Of a stretch of 64,000 bases of DNA, positions 9,280-17,353 are shown piece by piece; the first letter of the stretch is position 1; every line of letters begins with the position of its first letter. The stretch lies in the NCBI GenBank assembly GCA_963764315.1, contig CAVXSB010000002.1, forward strand, positions 310,001 to 374,000, read 5' to 3'. The notes under the pieces were generated by a model. That model was not told the origin of the DNA, did no database searches, and saw only the letters and a program-made list of their open reading frames with translations. This stretch comes from DATLWN01 sp963764315 (GTDB lineage: Bacteria; Pseudomonadota; Zetaproteobacteria; Mariprofundales; Mariprofundaceae). The position numbers were made by a program, and so were the translations under genes.

Positions 9280-10248
9280 TCAGGGTTTCAGCGGATGCAG
9301 GCATGCGTAAGCGCCGCCATCGCCAACCGCCGGCACATGGGCATCGAGCCGCCCGCAGTCGTCCTGGGCATGGGCACAGCGCAAGCGGAAGGCACAGCCC
9401 GTAGCGGCCACCCCTTCCTTATCGCGGGCATATGGGGCGGGATCACCGTCACGTTGGGAAGGATGGGCAATGGGCCGTGCTGCCAGAAGGCTGGCCGTAT
9501 ACGGATGCCGGGCTGCAGAGAAAAGCTCGGAGGCCCTGGCATGCTCGACGATACGTCCGGCGAACATCACGGCCACGCGATCGGCGATATGGCGCACCAC
9601 GGCCAGATCGTGCGAGATGAATAGATAGGACAACCCGAACTCGCGCTGCAGATCCCGCAGCAGGTTCAGGATCTGTGCCTGCACCGACACATCGAGCGCC
9701 GATACCGGCTCGTCGAGCACCAACACCTTGGGCTGCACGACCAGGGCACGGGCGATGCCGACGCGCTGGCGTTGCCCGCCGGAGAACTGATGCGGGTAGC
9801 GATCCATGACATCTGCGTCCAGCCCGCAGCGGGCCAGCATCTGCGCAGCAATATCGCGCCGCTGGCTGGCGGAGAGCTCCGGCCGATGCACACGCAGGCC
9901 TTCCCCGACCGTCTCGGCGATGCGCATCCGCGGGTTCAGCGAAGCAAACGGATCCTGGAACACCATCTGGATATGCCGACGCATACGGCGCAGCTTATGA
10001 CCGGACAGGGCCGTGAAATCCTCGCCCATCAGTTCCACGCGACCGGCATCCGGCTCGATCAGGCGCATGATCAGGCGCGCCGTCGTCGATTTCCCGCTTC
10101 CCGATTCACCGACGATGGCCAGTGTCTCGCCGTCGCCAAGCTCGAGATGCACATCATCGACGGCCGGCATCGTCGTACTGGCGATCTTGCCCCAGAAACC
10201 GGTGCGGCCGAAGGTCTTCTTCAGGCCTGTGGCGACGAGCAGACTCAT
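9280..10248 (-). CDS. peptide-type ABC transporter ATP-binding protein (OppF/DppF-like)
   Basis: ATPase of 322 aa for an oligopeptide, dipeptide or nickel-type importer. Walker A GESGSGKST is at residues 48-56. The Q-loop region QMVFQDPFASLNPR, the signature FSGGQRQRVGIARAL and Walker B VLVLDEPVSALD are all intact. The C-terminal oligopeptide-type extension with cysteines (CAFRLRCAHAQDDC and a later Cys) is present and may hold a 4Fe-4S cluster, as in other OppD/F proteins. ATG 10248 overlaps the upstream ATPase stop (ATGA). No permease or binding-protein gene is adjacent, so the substrate cannot be inferred. Confidence 0.88.
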   Translation of the reverse strand: MSLLVATGLKKTFGRTGFWGKIASTTMPAVDDVHLELGDGETLAIVGESGSGKSTTARLIMRLIEPDAGRVELMGEDFTALSGHKLRRMRRHIQMVFQDPFASLNPRMRIAETVGEGLRVHRPELSASQRRDIAAQMLARCGLDADVMDRYPHQFSGGQRQRVGIARALVVQPKVLVLDEPVSALDVSVQAQILNLLRDLQREFGLSYLFISHDLAVVRHIADRVAVMFAGRIVEHARASELFSAARHPYTASLLAARPIAHPSQRDGDPAPYARDKEGVAATGCAFRLRCAHAQDDCGRLDAHVPAVGDGGAYACLHPLKP

Positions 10249-11228
10249 GCGAGAACCCCATCGTCCGCGACGGCCGCCACGCGCACGCAACGCGCCTCAT
10301 GGATGCCGTCTCGCCAGGCGTCATGCGCCACCGATTGTTCGCAGATGTCCTCGGCCCAGCGGCAGCGGGGGGCGAAGCGGCAGCCCTCGGGCCAGCGGCC
10401 GGGGCCGGGCACGGAGCCTGCGATCACCGGCAGCGGGGATCCGGGCTCCGAGGCGGCGGGACGGCAACCCATCAGTGCCCGCGTATACGGGTGAGCCGGA
10501 CGGTCGAACAGCTGGGCCACCGGACCTGCCTCGACGATCTGGCCGGCGTACATCACCGCCACATCGTCGGCGAGTTCGGCCACCAGGCCGAAATCGTGCG
10601 TGACCAGCAGCATGCCCAGGCCGCGTTCGCGCTGCAGGCCCCGAAGCAGCCGGATGATGCGTTTCTGCACCGATACGTCGAGCGCCGTCGTCGGCTCGTC
10701 GGCGATGATGTAATCGGGATCGGCGCTCATGGCCATGGCGATCAGCACCCGCTGACGCATGCCGCCGGACAGCTCGTCCGGATAACGGGAAAGCAGTCCC
10801 TCGGCATCCTCCAGCCCCACGTCCTGGAGCAACTGCACGGCCCGGGACCGCGCCCCCGCCTTGTCCAGGCCCAGGTGCAGACGGATGACCTCCGTGATCT
10901 GGGAGCCGATCGAAAACACGGGGTTCAGCGCCGTCATCGGCTCCTGGAACACCATGGCCACCCGCCCGCCGCGCATGCGGCGCAGTGGCAGGTCATGCAT
11001 GGCGAACACGTCCTCGCCGTCCAGCAATACGCTGCCGCCGGTGCGCGCGATGCCCTGATGCTCGCCCAGGCGCAGGATGGCCTGGGCGGTCAGCGTCTTA
11101 CCGCATCCGGATTCGCCGACCAGGCTCAGCACCCTGCCCGGCTGCAGGGTAAAGGACACATCCGATACCGCCGCCACCGGCCCCTGGGGCGATGGCACGG
11201 CGAGGGAAAGCTGGCGCACTTCAAGCAT
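10245..11228 (-). CDS. peptide-type ABC transporter ATP-binding protein (OppD/DppD-like)
   Basis: ATPase of 327 aa that would form the heterodimer partner of the downstream OppF-like protein. Walker A GESGCGKT is at about 38-45, followed by MVFQEPMTALNPVFSIG, signature LSGGMRQRVLIAMAM and Walker B IIADEPTTALDVSVQ. The C-terminal cysteine-containing oligopeptide extension (CRFAPRCRWAEDIC) is present. The ATG at 11228 puts the ABC domain right at the N-terminus as in the family. It is the first gene of a two-gene unit with no membrane components in the window, so the permease is presumably encoded elsewhere. Confidence 0.88.
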   Translation of the reverse strand: MLEVRQLSLAVPSPQGPVAAVSDVSFTLQPGRVLSLVGESGCGKTLTAQAILRLGEHQGIARTGGSVLLDGEDVFAMHDLPLRRMRGGRVAMVFQEPMTALNPVFSIGSQITEVIRLHLGLDKAGARSRAVQLLQDVGLEDAEGLLSRYPDELSGGMRQRVLIAMAMSADPDYIIADEPTTALDVSVQKRIIRLLRGLQRERGLGMLLVTHDFGLVAELADDVAVMYAGQIVEAGPVAQLFDRPAHPYTRALMGCRPAASEPGSPLPVIAGSVPGPGRWPEGCRFAPRCRWAEDICEQSVAHDAWRDGIHEARCVRVAAVADDGVLA

Positions 11229-11279
11229 GGCCGGAGTGTGACGCAAGCCCTGCCCGCTTTCCAGTTTCCAGAACGCAAA

Positions 11280-11302
11280 GGGCCGCGGCATTGCCGCGGC
11301 CC
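11280..11302 (-). terminator. probable rho-independent terminator of hsp20
   Basis: A GC-only inverted repeat with 11-base arms (GGGCCGCGGCA and its complement) lies 22 bases beyond the hsp20 stop. On the minus strand it is followed by TTTGCGTT. It separates hsp20 from the oppD-like start. Confidence 0.7.
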
Positions 11303-11323
11303 GTATCCCGTCGCCTGGACGGT

Positions 11324-11752
11324 CTATTGCACCTCGATGCTCTTCGGCTTGGCCGTATCCGTTTTCGGCAGGCGCACCTCCAGCACGCCGTCCTCAAGCC
11401 GGGCCTGTACCTTGCCGACGTCGACATGCGAGGGCAGGCTGAAGCTGCGCGAGAAGCTGCCGTACGAACGCTCGATGCGATGCACATTCTCTTCCTTGAC
11501 GTCCTTCGCGTAATTGCGCTCGCCCGAGATGGTCAGCACGCCATCCTTAACGTCGACCTTCACATCCTTCTTGTCGATGCCGGGTACCTCCGCATGCACG
11601 ACGATGGCGTCATCCGTCTCGCGGATATCCACGGGCGGCAGCCAGTGGCCTTCCTCCATGCCCAATGTCAGATTCGTGTCGTCCAACACCCGGCTCAGGT
11701 GTCGCTGCATGCCTTCCAGCTCCCGCCATGGGGACCAACGGATCATTGCCAT
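11324..11752 (-). CDS. hsp20: small heat-shock protein, Hsp20/alpha-crystallin family
   Basis: ATP-independent holdase chaperone of 142 aa. The alpha-crystallin domain occupies roughly residues 40-142: PPVDIRETDDAIVVHAEVPG, the DVKVDVKDGVLTISGER strand region, FSRSFSLPSHVD, and the terminal LEDGVLEVRLPK. The C-terminal tail ends in KSIEVQ, carrying the usual short hydrophobic anchor. The ATG at 11752 (MAMIRW) was chosen for the AGGAGG site six bases upstream. Transcription is almost certainly heat-induced, because a sigma-32 promoter is visible upstream (11805-11834), and the gene ends in its own hairpin terminator. Divergent from the YqjD-like gene. Confidence 0.95.
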   Translation of the reverse strand: MAMIRWSPWRELEGMQRHLSRVLDDTNLTLGMEEGHWLPPVDIRETDDAIVVHAEVPGIDKKDVKVDVKDGVLTISGERNYAKDVKEENVHRIERSYGSFSRSFSLPSHVDVGKVQARLEDGVLEVRLPKTDTAKPKSIEVQ

Positions 11753-11804
11753 TGCAAACCTCCTGCTATCCGTAAATTCTTCGGGGACATACCCCACGCA
11801 TGTT

Positions 11805-11834
11805 TATATAGGGAACGACCGCAGGGGTTTCAAG
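11805..11834 (-). promoter_or_regulatory. sigma-32 heat-shock promoter of hsp20
   Basis: On the minus strand CTTGAAA (11834-11828) is followed after 14 bases by CCCTATATA (11813-11805). The sigma-32 consensus is CTTGAAA, a spacer of about 11-16 bases, then CCCCATNT. The site lies about 50 bases upstream of the hsp20 ATG. The leader between them contains a small GGGG/CCCC hairpin before the AGGAGG ribosome site. Confidence 0.85.
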
Positions 11835-11955
11835 GTCAAATGCGCGATTTCGAACACCAATTGCAGCGCATGTCGCTGGGCAGCTTCCGTCAGGCAGGTA
11901 TGCTATAAAGCGTATATCCAATCGAGGCCACGCAGGCAAAAAAGGAGGAAGCGAT

Positions 11956-12336
11956 ATGTCCGAACGAGCGCCATCCACACCCACCCCGGTACGCGCCGCC
12001 GCCACGGAGGCCGGCTACCGCGACGAAATCGAAACGCTGAAGGGCGATATCGGCAAGCTGCAGTCGGACGTCTCCGAACTCGTGACCATGCTGAAGTCCT
12101 CGGCGACCAGCAAGGGCAGCGACATCAAGGGCAAGGTCAGTGATGAGGCCGGGCATCTGTTCGACCAACTGCTGGACAAGCTGGACGAGGGCGTCAGCCG
12201 CGGCAAGAAGACCGTGGACGAGGTCGGCGAACAGATCGGAGAGCATCCGGTCGGCACGCTGTTTATCACCTTCAGCCTTGGCTATATCCTTGCCAAGATC
12301 ATGGAACGGGGGGGAGGCTCTGGGAAGTCTAACTGA
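11956..12336 (+). CDS. YqjD/ElaB-like (DUF883) membrane-anchored protein
   Basis: Protein of 126 aa. The N-terminal two thirds are a charged amphipathic helix (DEIETLKGDIGKLQSDVSELVTML...). A C-terminal transmembrane segment (about 99-115, GTLFITFSLGYILAKI) is preceded by EHPVGTL, the arrangement of the DUF883 family. E. coli members (YqjD, ElaB, YgaM) are tail-anchored inner-membrane proteins that bind ribosomes and are induced in stationary phase. An AAGGAGG site precedes the start. An extended minus-10-like TGCTATAAA lies upstream at 11901-11909. First of three overlapping genes resembling yqjD-yqjE-yqjK. Confidence 0.85.
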   Translation: MSERAPSTPTPVRAAATEAGYRDEIETLKGDIGKLQSDVSELVTMLKSSATSKGSDIKGKVSDEAGHLFDQLLDKLDEGVSRGKKTVDEVGEQIGEHPVGTLFITFSLGYILAKIMERGGGSGKSN

Positions 12337-12595
12337 TATCGTCATCGCCCTGACCGACCTGGCGGAGGCCGAGGGCCGCGCCCTCAGGCGTGCCGTCTAC
12401 CGCACCGGCTGGGGCCTGGCCTGCATGCTGGTCATGGGCCTGCTGGCCGCTGCCGGCCTCGGCCTGTGCCTGTGGGCCGGCTACCAGGTCCTGGCCTGCC
12501 AGTTGGGGCATATCGAGGCGGCGCTGCTGGCCGGAACGGCGGCGCTGCTGCTGGCGGGAGGTTTCGCATGGCTGGCGATCCGACTCGGCCGCTGA
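12320..12595 (+). CDS. YqjE-like small inner-membrane protein, start uncertain
   Basis: About 90 aa with two strong transmembrane helices (GLACMLVMGLLAAAGLGLCLW and a second around AALLAGTAALLLAGGFAWL) preceded by an acidic helix LTDLAEAEGRALRRA. The arrangement and position match the YqjE/holin-like partner of YqjD. The frame overlaps the end of the YqjD-like gene and has no ATG, GTG or TTG at a sensible place. CTG at 12320 is my tentative start, and ATC at 12338 lies ten bases after a GGAAG. The stop at 12593 is beyond the start of the next gene, so the three genes overlap. Confidence 0.6.
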   Translation: MGSLTDIVIALTDLAEAEGRALRRAVYRTGWGLACMLVMGLLAAAGLGLCLWAGYQVLACQLGHIEAALLAGTAALLLAGGFAWLAIRLGR

Positions 12596-12789
12596 GCACC
12601 GAGGAGGCCAAGGCGCGGCTCAGGGAAGCCACCGCCGAGGTCGGCCTGCACGCCTGGGTGCACCACAGCCCGTGGGGCTTCATGGCCCTGGCTTTAGGCG
12701 GTGGCTATCTGGCCGGGCGCCTGCCCGTGGTACGCACCTCGCTGTTGTGGGCCATGGCCCGCACCGTTCTCACCCTGTCGGGAAAATAG
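12568..12789 (+). CDS. small membrane-associated protein, YqjK-position
   Basis: Protein of 73 aa with a hydrophilic N-terminus (STEEAKARLREATAEVG) and a hydrophobic segment around GFMALALGGGYLAG. The ATG at 12568 has a GGGAGG site seven bases upstream and lies 28 bases inside the preceding gene. By position it corresponds to yqjK of the E. coli yqjCDEK cluster, but I see no convincing sequence match, so it is better called an unknown third component of a stress-type inner-membrane trio. Confidence 0.65.
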   Translation: MAGDPTRPLSTEEAKARLREATAEVGLHAWVHHSPWGFMALALGGGYLAGRLPVVRTSLLWAMARTVLTLSGK

Positions 12790-12796
12790 GCGACGG

Positions 12797-13876
12797 CTAG
12801 AGGCCGGCAAGCTCGGCCTGGATGATCGCCGCCGCCTCGTGCTCTCCCCCCGCCTCGCATGGCGGATAACGCTTCTCCATCGATACCGCCGTCTGTAAGG
12901 CCTCGCCCCATGCCCCTTCCACGAAGGTATCGCGATCCAGCTCGCACGCAGGGGCATTGGCAACGAGCCAGTCCCGCAGATACGGATATTCAGGAAACGC
13001 TGGGCGCGGCACATAGACCAGCGGCCTTCCCGCCATCCAGGCCTCGCTGATGATGCCGTAGCCCGGCTTGCAGACGATAGCGTCCGAGGCGGCAATCAGA
13101 TCCAGCATATCCCAACCCGGTGGTACGGCCAGCACATTAGTGGGAACGGGCCCATCCGGCAGCGAAGGCATCATGAACCGCCAGTCGCGCATCTTGGCCA
13201 GGGCCTCAATGCGGAAGGCCGGAACGCCGCTACCGCCGAACATCACCAGCGCCAGTCTGTCTTCGTCCGTATACCCCAGCCTACGGCGCAGCTCTTGGCG
13301 CGAGATCCGGCTTTTGCCGGCGATCAGGCCAATGGGGCGTTGACGGGGGAAGCTGGGCATCGGCATGTCGAGCGGAAGTCTTAGCAGCAGGTTGCAGGCC
13401 CGATGTGCAACGGAGATCTGATCGAGGATGGGATGAGTTTCGGGAAACAATGGCGTATAGATGGCATGCCAGTCGATGCTGGCGATGCCTATCGACGGCA
13501 TACCTGCCTCCGCCGCCGCGGCAAATGCCAGCGGCGCGATATCGGACAGCACGAGATCGGCACCAATCTTGTGCAGAAACCGGACCTCCTTACCCACTCT
13601 TTCGGCCCAGTTATGATGGAATTGCTCGACCGCCGCGACGGTGGCCGGGATATCCTCGTTGACAGCATCGCGCTGGATCACACCAACATCGACCTGCCCT
13701 TCCACGAGTTCGAACGGAAAACCGCCCCGAGCCTCCAGGATGGTCCCTGGAAGCGCTGTGCGCAGCACGATGCGGATGCCCGCATCGTGCGCATGGAGTG
13801 CCCGCAGCACCGGCGCCATCTGCGCCCAATGCCCGAAGCCATGCGCACTGATATAGGCCACGACCGTTTTCACCAT
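12797..13876 (-). CDS. GT-B-like glycosyltransferase
   Basis: Protein of 359 aa with the architecture of MurG/UGT-type GT-B enzymes. The N-terminal nucleotide-fold start is VVAYISAHGFGHWAQMAPVL, a glycine-rich loop near residue 12. A linker follows, then a C-terminal donor-binding region: LVMFGGSG, PPGWDMLDLIAASDAIVCKPGYGIISEAW and GRPLVYVPR. Similar domains occur at the N-terminus of sugar kinases of the L-arabinokinase group. The acceptor and donor are unknown. No signal peptide. It lies downstream of uvrB on the same strand after a spacer that holds a 13-G tract and a short ORF overlapping this start. Confidence 0.75.
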   Translation of the reverse strand: MVKTVVAYISAHGFGHWAQMAPVLRALHAHDAGIRIVLRTALPGTILEARGGFPFELVEGQVDVGVIQRDAVNEDIPATVAAVEQFHHNWAERVGKEVRFLHKIGADLVLSDIAPLAFAAAAEAGMPSIGIASIDWHAIYTPLFPETHPILDQISVAHRACNLLLRLPLDMPMPSFPRQRPIGLIAGKSRISRQELRRRLGYTDEDRLALVMFGGSGVPAFRIEALAKMRDWRFMMPSLPDGPVPTNVLAVPPGWDMLDLIAASDAIVCKPGYGIISEAWMAGRPLVYVPRPAFPEYPYLRDWLVANAPACELDRDTFVEGAWGEALQTAVSMEKRYPPCEAGGEHEAAAIIQAELAGL

Positions 13877-14037
13877 GGCCGCATTATGCGGAACCTCAGG
13901 TTAATCGCACCTGATTCGCCATGTCCCCGGACGCCGACAAATGCCAAGTCGCCGATTTCCGGTATGCATCGACGGGCTATGCAAACGGCGAGCTTCGGCC
14001 GGACTTTGCCGTTCAAATCGGCCGAGCTACCGGTCAT
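13870..14037 (-). other. possible small leader ORF coupled to the glycosyltransferase
   Basis: A 55-codon frame starts at ATG 14037, three bases after a very strong purine-rich site formed by the end of the poly-G tract. Its last codons, TGG TGA, overlap the ATG of the glycosyltransferase. The product (two cysteines, mixed charge) matches nothing I know. It could be a real coupled peptide or chance; the position is what makes it worth recording. Confidence 0.3.
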
Positions 14038-14043
14038 TGCCCT

Positions 14044-14056
14044 CCCCCCCCCCCCC
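14044..14056. repeat. homopolymer tract of 13 C (13 G on the minus strand)
   Basis: Thirteen consecutive C residues lie 15 bases beyond the uvrB stop and about 168 bases upstream of the glycosyltransferase start. Tracts of this length slip during replication and are classic contingency loci. On the minus strand the tract runs into GAGGG and then an ATG at 14037. A 55-codon frame from that ATG runs to 13870 and overlaps the glycosyltransferase start. Confidence 0.8.
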
Positions 14057-14071
14057 ACGGGAAATCGGGTC

Positions 14072-16045
14072 TCAGGCGTCGGGGTTCAGTTGATGCAGCT
14101 CGTCGCGGTAAGCGGCGGCATCCTCGAAGCGCAGGTCGGCAGCAGCCTCGAGCATCAGCCGCTCCAGCTCCTGCACGCGCGCCTTGCGGGCCTCCGGCGT
14201 CAGCGGCGCCGGCTCGGCGACCTCCGGGATATGGCCATAATCAAGCTCGTAGACCGAGCCCAGGATGTCCTGGATCTCCTTCTTGATGGTCTGCGGCGTG
14301 ATGCCGTGCTCGGCGTTGTAGGCCAGTTGCTTGGCACGCCGCCGCTCCGTCTCGTCGATGGCTTTATGCATGGAATTGGTGATTTTGTCGGCGTACAGGA
14401 TCACATGGCCCTCGACGTTGCGCGCCGCGCGCCCAATGGTCTGGATCAGCGAGCGCTCGCTACGCAAAAAGCCCTCCTTGTCGGCATCGAAGATGGCCAC
14501 CAGCGACACCTCCGGCAGGTCGAGCCCCTCCCTGAGCAGATTGATGCCGATGAGGATATCGAAGGTACCGAGGCGCAGGTCGCGCAGAATCTCCATACGC
14601 TCGACCGTATCGATATCCGAATGCAGGTAGCGCACCTTCATGCCCAGGTTGTTCAGATATTCGCTCAGATCCTCGGCCATGCGCTTGGTCAGGCAGGTGG
14701 CAAGCACGCGCAGGCCCCGCTCGACCACGGCCTTGGCTGCCGACACGAAATCGTCGACCTGGCTTGTGGCGGGACGCACCTCGATCTCGGGATCGACCAG
14801 ACCCGTCGGGCGAATCACCTGCTCGACGAAGGCGCCGTGTGTCTTTTGCATCTCATAGGGGCCCGGTGTGGCCGATACATAGATGGTCTGGGGCACGATG
14901 GCCTCGAACTCATGAAACTGCAGCGGCCGGTTATCCAGGGCGCTGGGCAGGCGAAAGCCGAAATCGACCAGGGTCGTCTTGCGCGAGCGGTCACCCTTGT
15001 ACATGCCGCCGATCTGCGGGATCGTCACATGCGACTCGTCGATGACCACCAGCGCATTGTTCGGCAGGTAATCGAGCAGCGTCGGCGGCGCTTCGTCCGG
15101 GGCGCGTCCGGTCAAATGGCGCGAATAGTTTTCGATGCCGGTGCAGTAGCCGACCTCCTGGATCATCTCCAGATCGAACACCGTGCGCTGTTCCAGGCGC
15201 TGCGCCTCCACGAGCTTGTTCCGGTCGTGCAGTTCGGCCAGTCGCTCGGCCAGTTCCGCCTTGATCGCCTCCATGGCGCGCAGCAGCTGCTCGCGCGGCG
15301 TCACGTAATGGCTTTTCGGGAAGATCGTGTATTTGTGCAGGGATTCGATGCGCTTGCCGGTCAGCGGGTCGAAGCTGGAAATGGCGTCGACGTCGTCGCC
15401 GAAGAACTCGACGCGGATGGCGAAATCCTCGGCATGCGCCGGGAATATCTCGAGCACGTCGCCGCGCACGCGGAAGGTGCCGCGGTGGAAGTCCACATCG
15501 TTGCGCTCGTACTGCAGCTCCACCAGCTTGTTCACGGCAGCGCGCTGATCCTGGGCGCGCCCGACCTCGAAGTACTGCAGCATGTTCGCATAGGCCTCGG
15601 GGCTGCCCAGGCCGTAGATGCAGGACACCGAGGCCACGATCAGCACGTCCTCGCGCTCGAGCAGCGCCCGCGTGGCGGCATGGCGCATGCGATCGATATG
15701 CTCGTTGATCGACGAGTCCTTCTCGATATAGGTATCCGAGGATGGCACATAGGCCTCGGGCTGGTAGTAGTCGTAATAGGACACGAAGTACTCGACGGCG
15801 TTATGCGGGAAGAACTGTTTGAATTCGCCGTACAGCTGCGCCGCCAGGGTCTTGTTCGGGGCCAGGATCAGCGTCGGCTTCTGCACCTCCTGCACCACGC
15901 AGGCGATGGTGTAGGTCTTTCCGGAGCCGGTGACGCCGAGCAGCGTCTGATGCTTATCACCGTGGCGGATGCCCGCCACCAGTTGCCGGATGGCCTCGGG
16001 CTGGTCGCCCTGCGGAGTGAAATCGCCGGCTAGCTTGAACTTCAT
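14072..16045 (-). CDS. uvrB: excinuclease ABC subunit B
   Basis: Protein of 657 aa, the damage-verifying helicase subunit of nucleotide excision repair. Walker A GVTGSGKT is near residue 40. The beta-hairpin that clamps DNA is visible (YYDYYQPEAYVPSSDTYIEK). Further motifs are DESHVTIPQ, the C-terminal helicase motifs (REGLDLPEVSLVAIFDADKEG and QTIGRAARN), and a terminal UVR domain (LERLMLEAAADLRFEDAA) for UvrA/UvrC contact. ATG 16045 gives the canonical MKFKLAGDFTPQGDQ start; in-frame codons upstream are not family-like. No uvrA or uvrC nearby. Confidence 0.97.
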   Translation of the reverse strand: MKFKLAGDFTPQGDQPEAIRQLVAGIRHGDKHQTLLGVTGSGKTYTIACVVQEVQKPTLILAPNKTLAAQLYGEFKQFFPHNAVEYFVSYYDYYQPEAYVPSSDTYIEKDSSINEHIDRMRHAATRALLEREDVLIVASVSCIYGLGSPEAYANMLQYFEVGRAQDQRAAVNKLVELQYERNDVDFHRGTFRVRGDVLEIFPAHAEDFAIRVEFFGDDVDAISSFDPLTGKRIESLHKYTIFPKSHYVTPREQLLRAMEAIKAELAERLAELHDRNKLVEAQRLEQRTVFDLEMIQEVGYCTGIENYSRHLTGRAPDEAPPTLLDYLPNNALVVIDESHVTIPQIGGMYKGDRSRKTTLVDFGFRLPSALDNRPLQFHEFEAIVPQTIYVSATPGPYEMQKTHGAFVEQVIRPTGLVDPEIEVRPATSQVDDFVSAAKAVVERGLRVLATCLTKRMAEDLSEYLNNLGMKVRYLHSDIDTVERMEILRDLRLGTFDILIGINLLREGLDLPEVSLVAIFDADKEGFLRSERSLIQTIGRAARNVEGHVILYADKITNSMHKAIDETERRRAKQLAYNAEHGITPQTIKKEIQDILGSVYELDYGHIPEVAEPAPLTPEARKARVQELERLMLEAAADLRFEDAAAYRDELHQLNPDA

Positions 16046-16112
16046 GTCGCGAAACCTATGGAACGGCCGTGGATTTGTCCCGCATGCGCCCCCTCGATCA
16101 TCCACGCAATCA

Positions 16113-17288
16113 TCATACATACTGGCCGGTGCAGTAGCCGGAGGCCCAAGCCCACTGGAAATTGAAGCCGCCCAGATGGCCGGTGACATCGACCACCTCG
16201 CCGATGAAATAAAGCCCCGGCACCTTGCGGGCCTCCATGGTCTTCGAAGACAGCCCGCGCGTATCGACGCCCCCGACGGTCACCTCGGCGGTGCGGTAGC
16301 CCTCCGTACCCGAGGGAACGACCTGCCAATCGTGGATCGCCCCGCGAATCGATTCGATCTGCTTCGGCGACAAGCGGTTCAGTGGCTGATTGGGAATCAG
16401 TCGCTCGCACCAGTGTTGCACCAGCCGCTTGGGCAACAGCGTTGACAGCACCGTCTTCAGCTCCGCCTTGGGGCGCTCTGCGCGCATTCCTTCCAGATAG
16501 GCGACGACATCGCGATCCGGCAGCAGATCGACATGGATCGTGTCTCCCTGCTGCCAGTACGATGAAATCTGCAGGATGGCCGGGCCGCTCAGGCCTTTGT
16601 GCGTCACCAGGATCTTGCCGCGGAAGCCCTGTTTCCCACAGCGCACATCAGCATCCAGAGAGATGCCGGCCAGCCCCTCCAGCAATGGCCTGGCACTGCC
16701 TGAGATGATGAACGGCGCCAATGCCGGTGCCGAAGGAACAATATCCAGGCCGAATTGCCGGGCGACACGGTAACCGAAATCGGAGGCGCCGATCTTGGCG
16801 AAGGAGAGGCCGCCCGTCGCCACCACCAGCGATGCGCAGCGCAGGGATCCCGTGTCTGTGGCCAGGCTGAAACCGCCATCCCGCTCAACCGCGCTCACCC
16901 TGCAATCCAGGCGGATATCGACCCGGGACGCCTCGCATTCTTTGAGCAGCATGTCGACGACGGCCTGGGCTGAGCATCTGCAGAAGAGCTGCTCCTCGTC
17001 GCGCTCCTCCCAGGGGATGCGATGGCGCGCAATCAGGGCGAGAAAATCCTGCGGTGTGTAGCGGGAAAGCGCCGAGATCGTGAAACGGGGATTGCGGGAA
17101 ACATAGTATTCGGGGCCGCTCTTCAGGTTGGTGAAGTTGCAGCGGCCACCGCCGGAAATGCGGATCTTCTTCCCCGCCTTGTTGGCATGGTCGAGCAGCA
17201 GCACCCGCCGCCCGCGCTGCCCCGCCGTCATGGCACACATCAGCCCGGCCGCGCCGGCGCCGATCACAATCACATCATAATCCGGCAA
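16113..17288 (-). CDS. BaiN/HI0933-family FAD-dependent oxidoreductase
   Basis: Flavoprotein of 391 aa. The Rossmann dinucleotide motif VIGAGAAGLMCAM lies at the N-terminus. Further blocks are SGGGRCNFTNL, the central LVVATGGLSFAKIGASDFGY and the C-terminal GGVDTRGLSSKTMEARKVPGLYFIGEVVDVTGHLGG (given as consecutive short blocks), followed by GFNFQWAWASG. These are characteristic of the HI0933/YhiN family. The physiological substrate is not established for most members. It is divergent from typA with about 65 bases between starts, so promoters must overlap there. Confidence 0.88.
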   Translation of the reverse strand: MPDYDVIVIGAGAAGLMCAMTAGQRGRRVLLLDHANKAGKKIRISGGGRCNFTNLKSGPEYYVSRNPRFTISALSRYTPQDFLALIARHRIPWEERDEEQLFCRCSAQAVVDMLLKECEASRVDIRLDCRVSAVERDGGFSLATDTGSLRCASLVVATGGLSFAKIGASDFGYRVARQFGLDIVPSAPALAPFIISGSARPLLEGLAGISLDADVRCGKQGFRGKILVTHKGLSGPAILQISSYWQQGDTIHVDLLPDRDVVAYLEGMRAERPKAELKTVLSTLLPKRLVQHWCERLIPNQPLNRLSPKQIESIRGAIHDWQVVPSGTEGYRTAEVTVGGVDTRGLSSKTMEARKVPGLYFIGEVVDVTGHLGGFNFQWAWASGYCTGQYV

Positions 17289-17353
17289 TGTTGCCTCTTC
17301 CTTCTGGCGTACGGCCTGATAACATGCGCGCCAATTTATACTGAGGTGTTCGA

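Noticed and set aside
13403..16033. Very long plus-strand open frame (876 codons) opposite uvrB
   Set aside because: It is the reverse-strand shadow of uvrB and the glycosyltransferase gene, has no domain pattern and a biased composition typical of antisense frames in GC-rich DNA.
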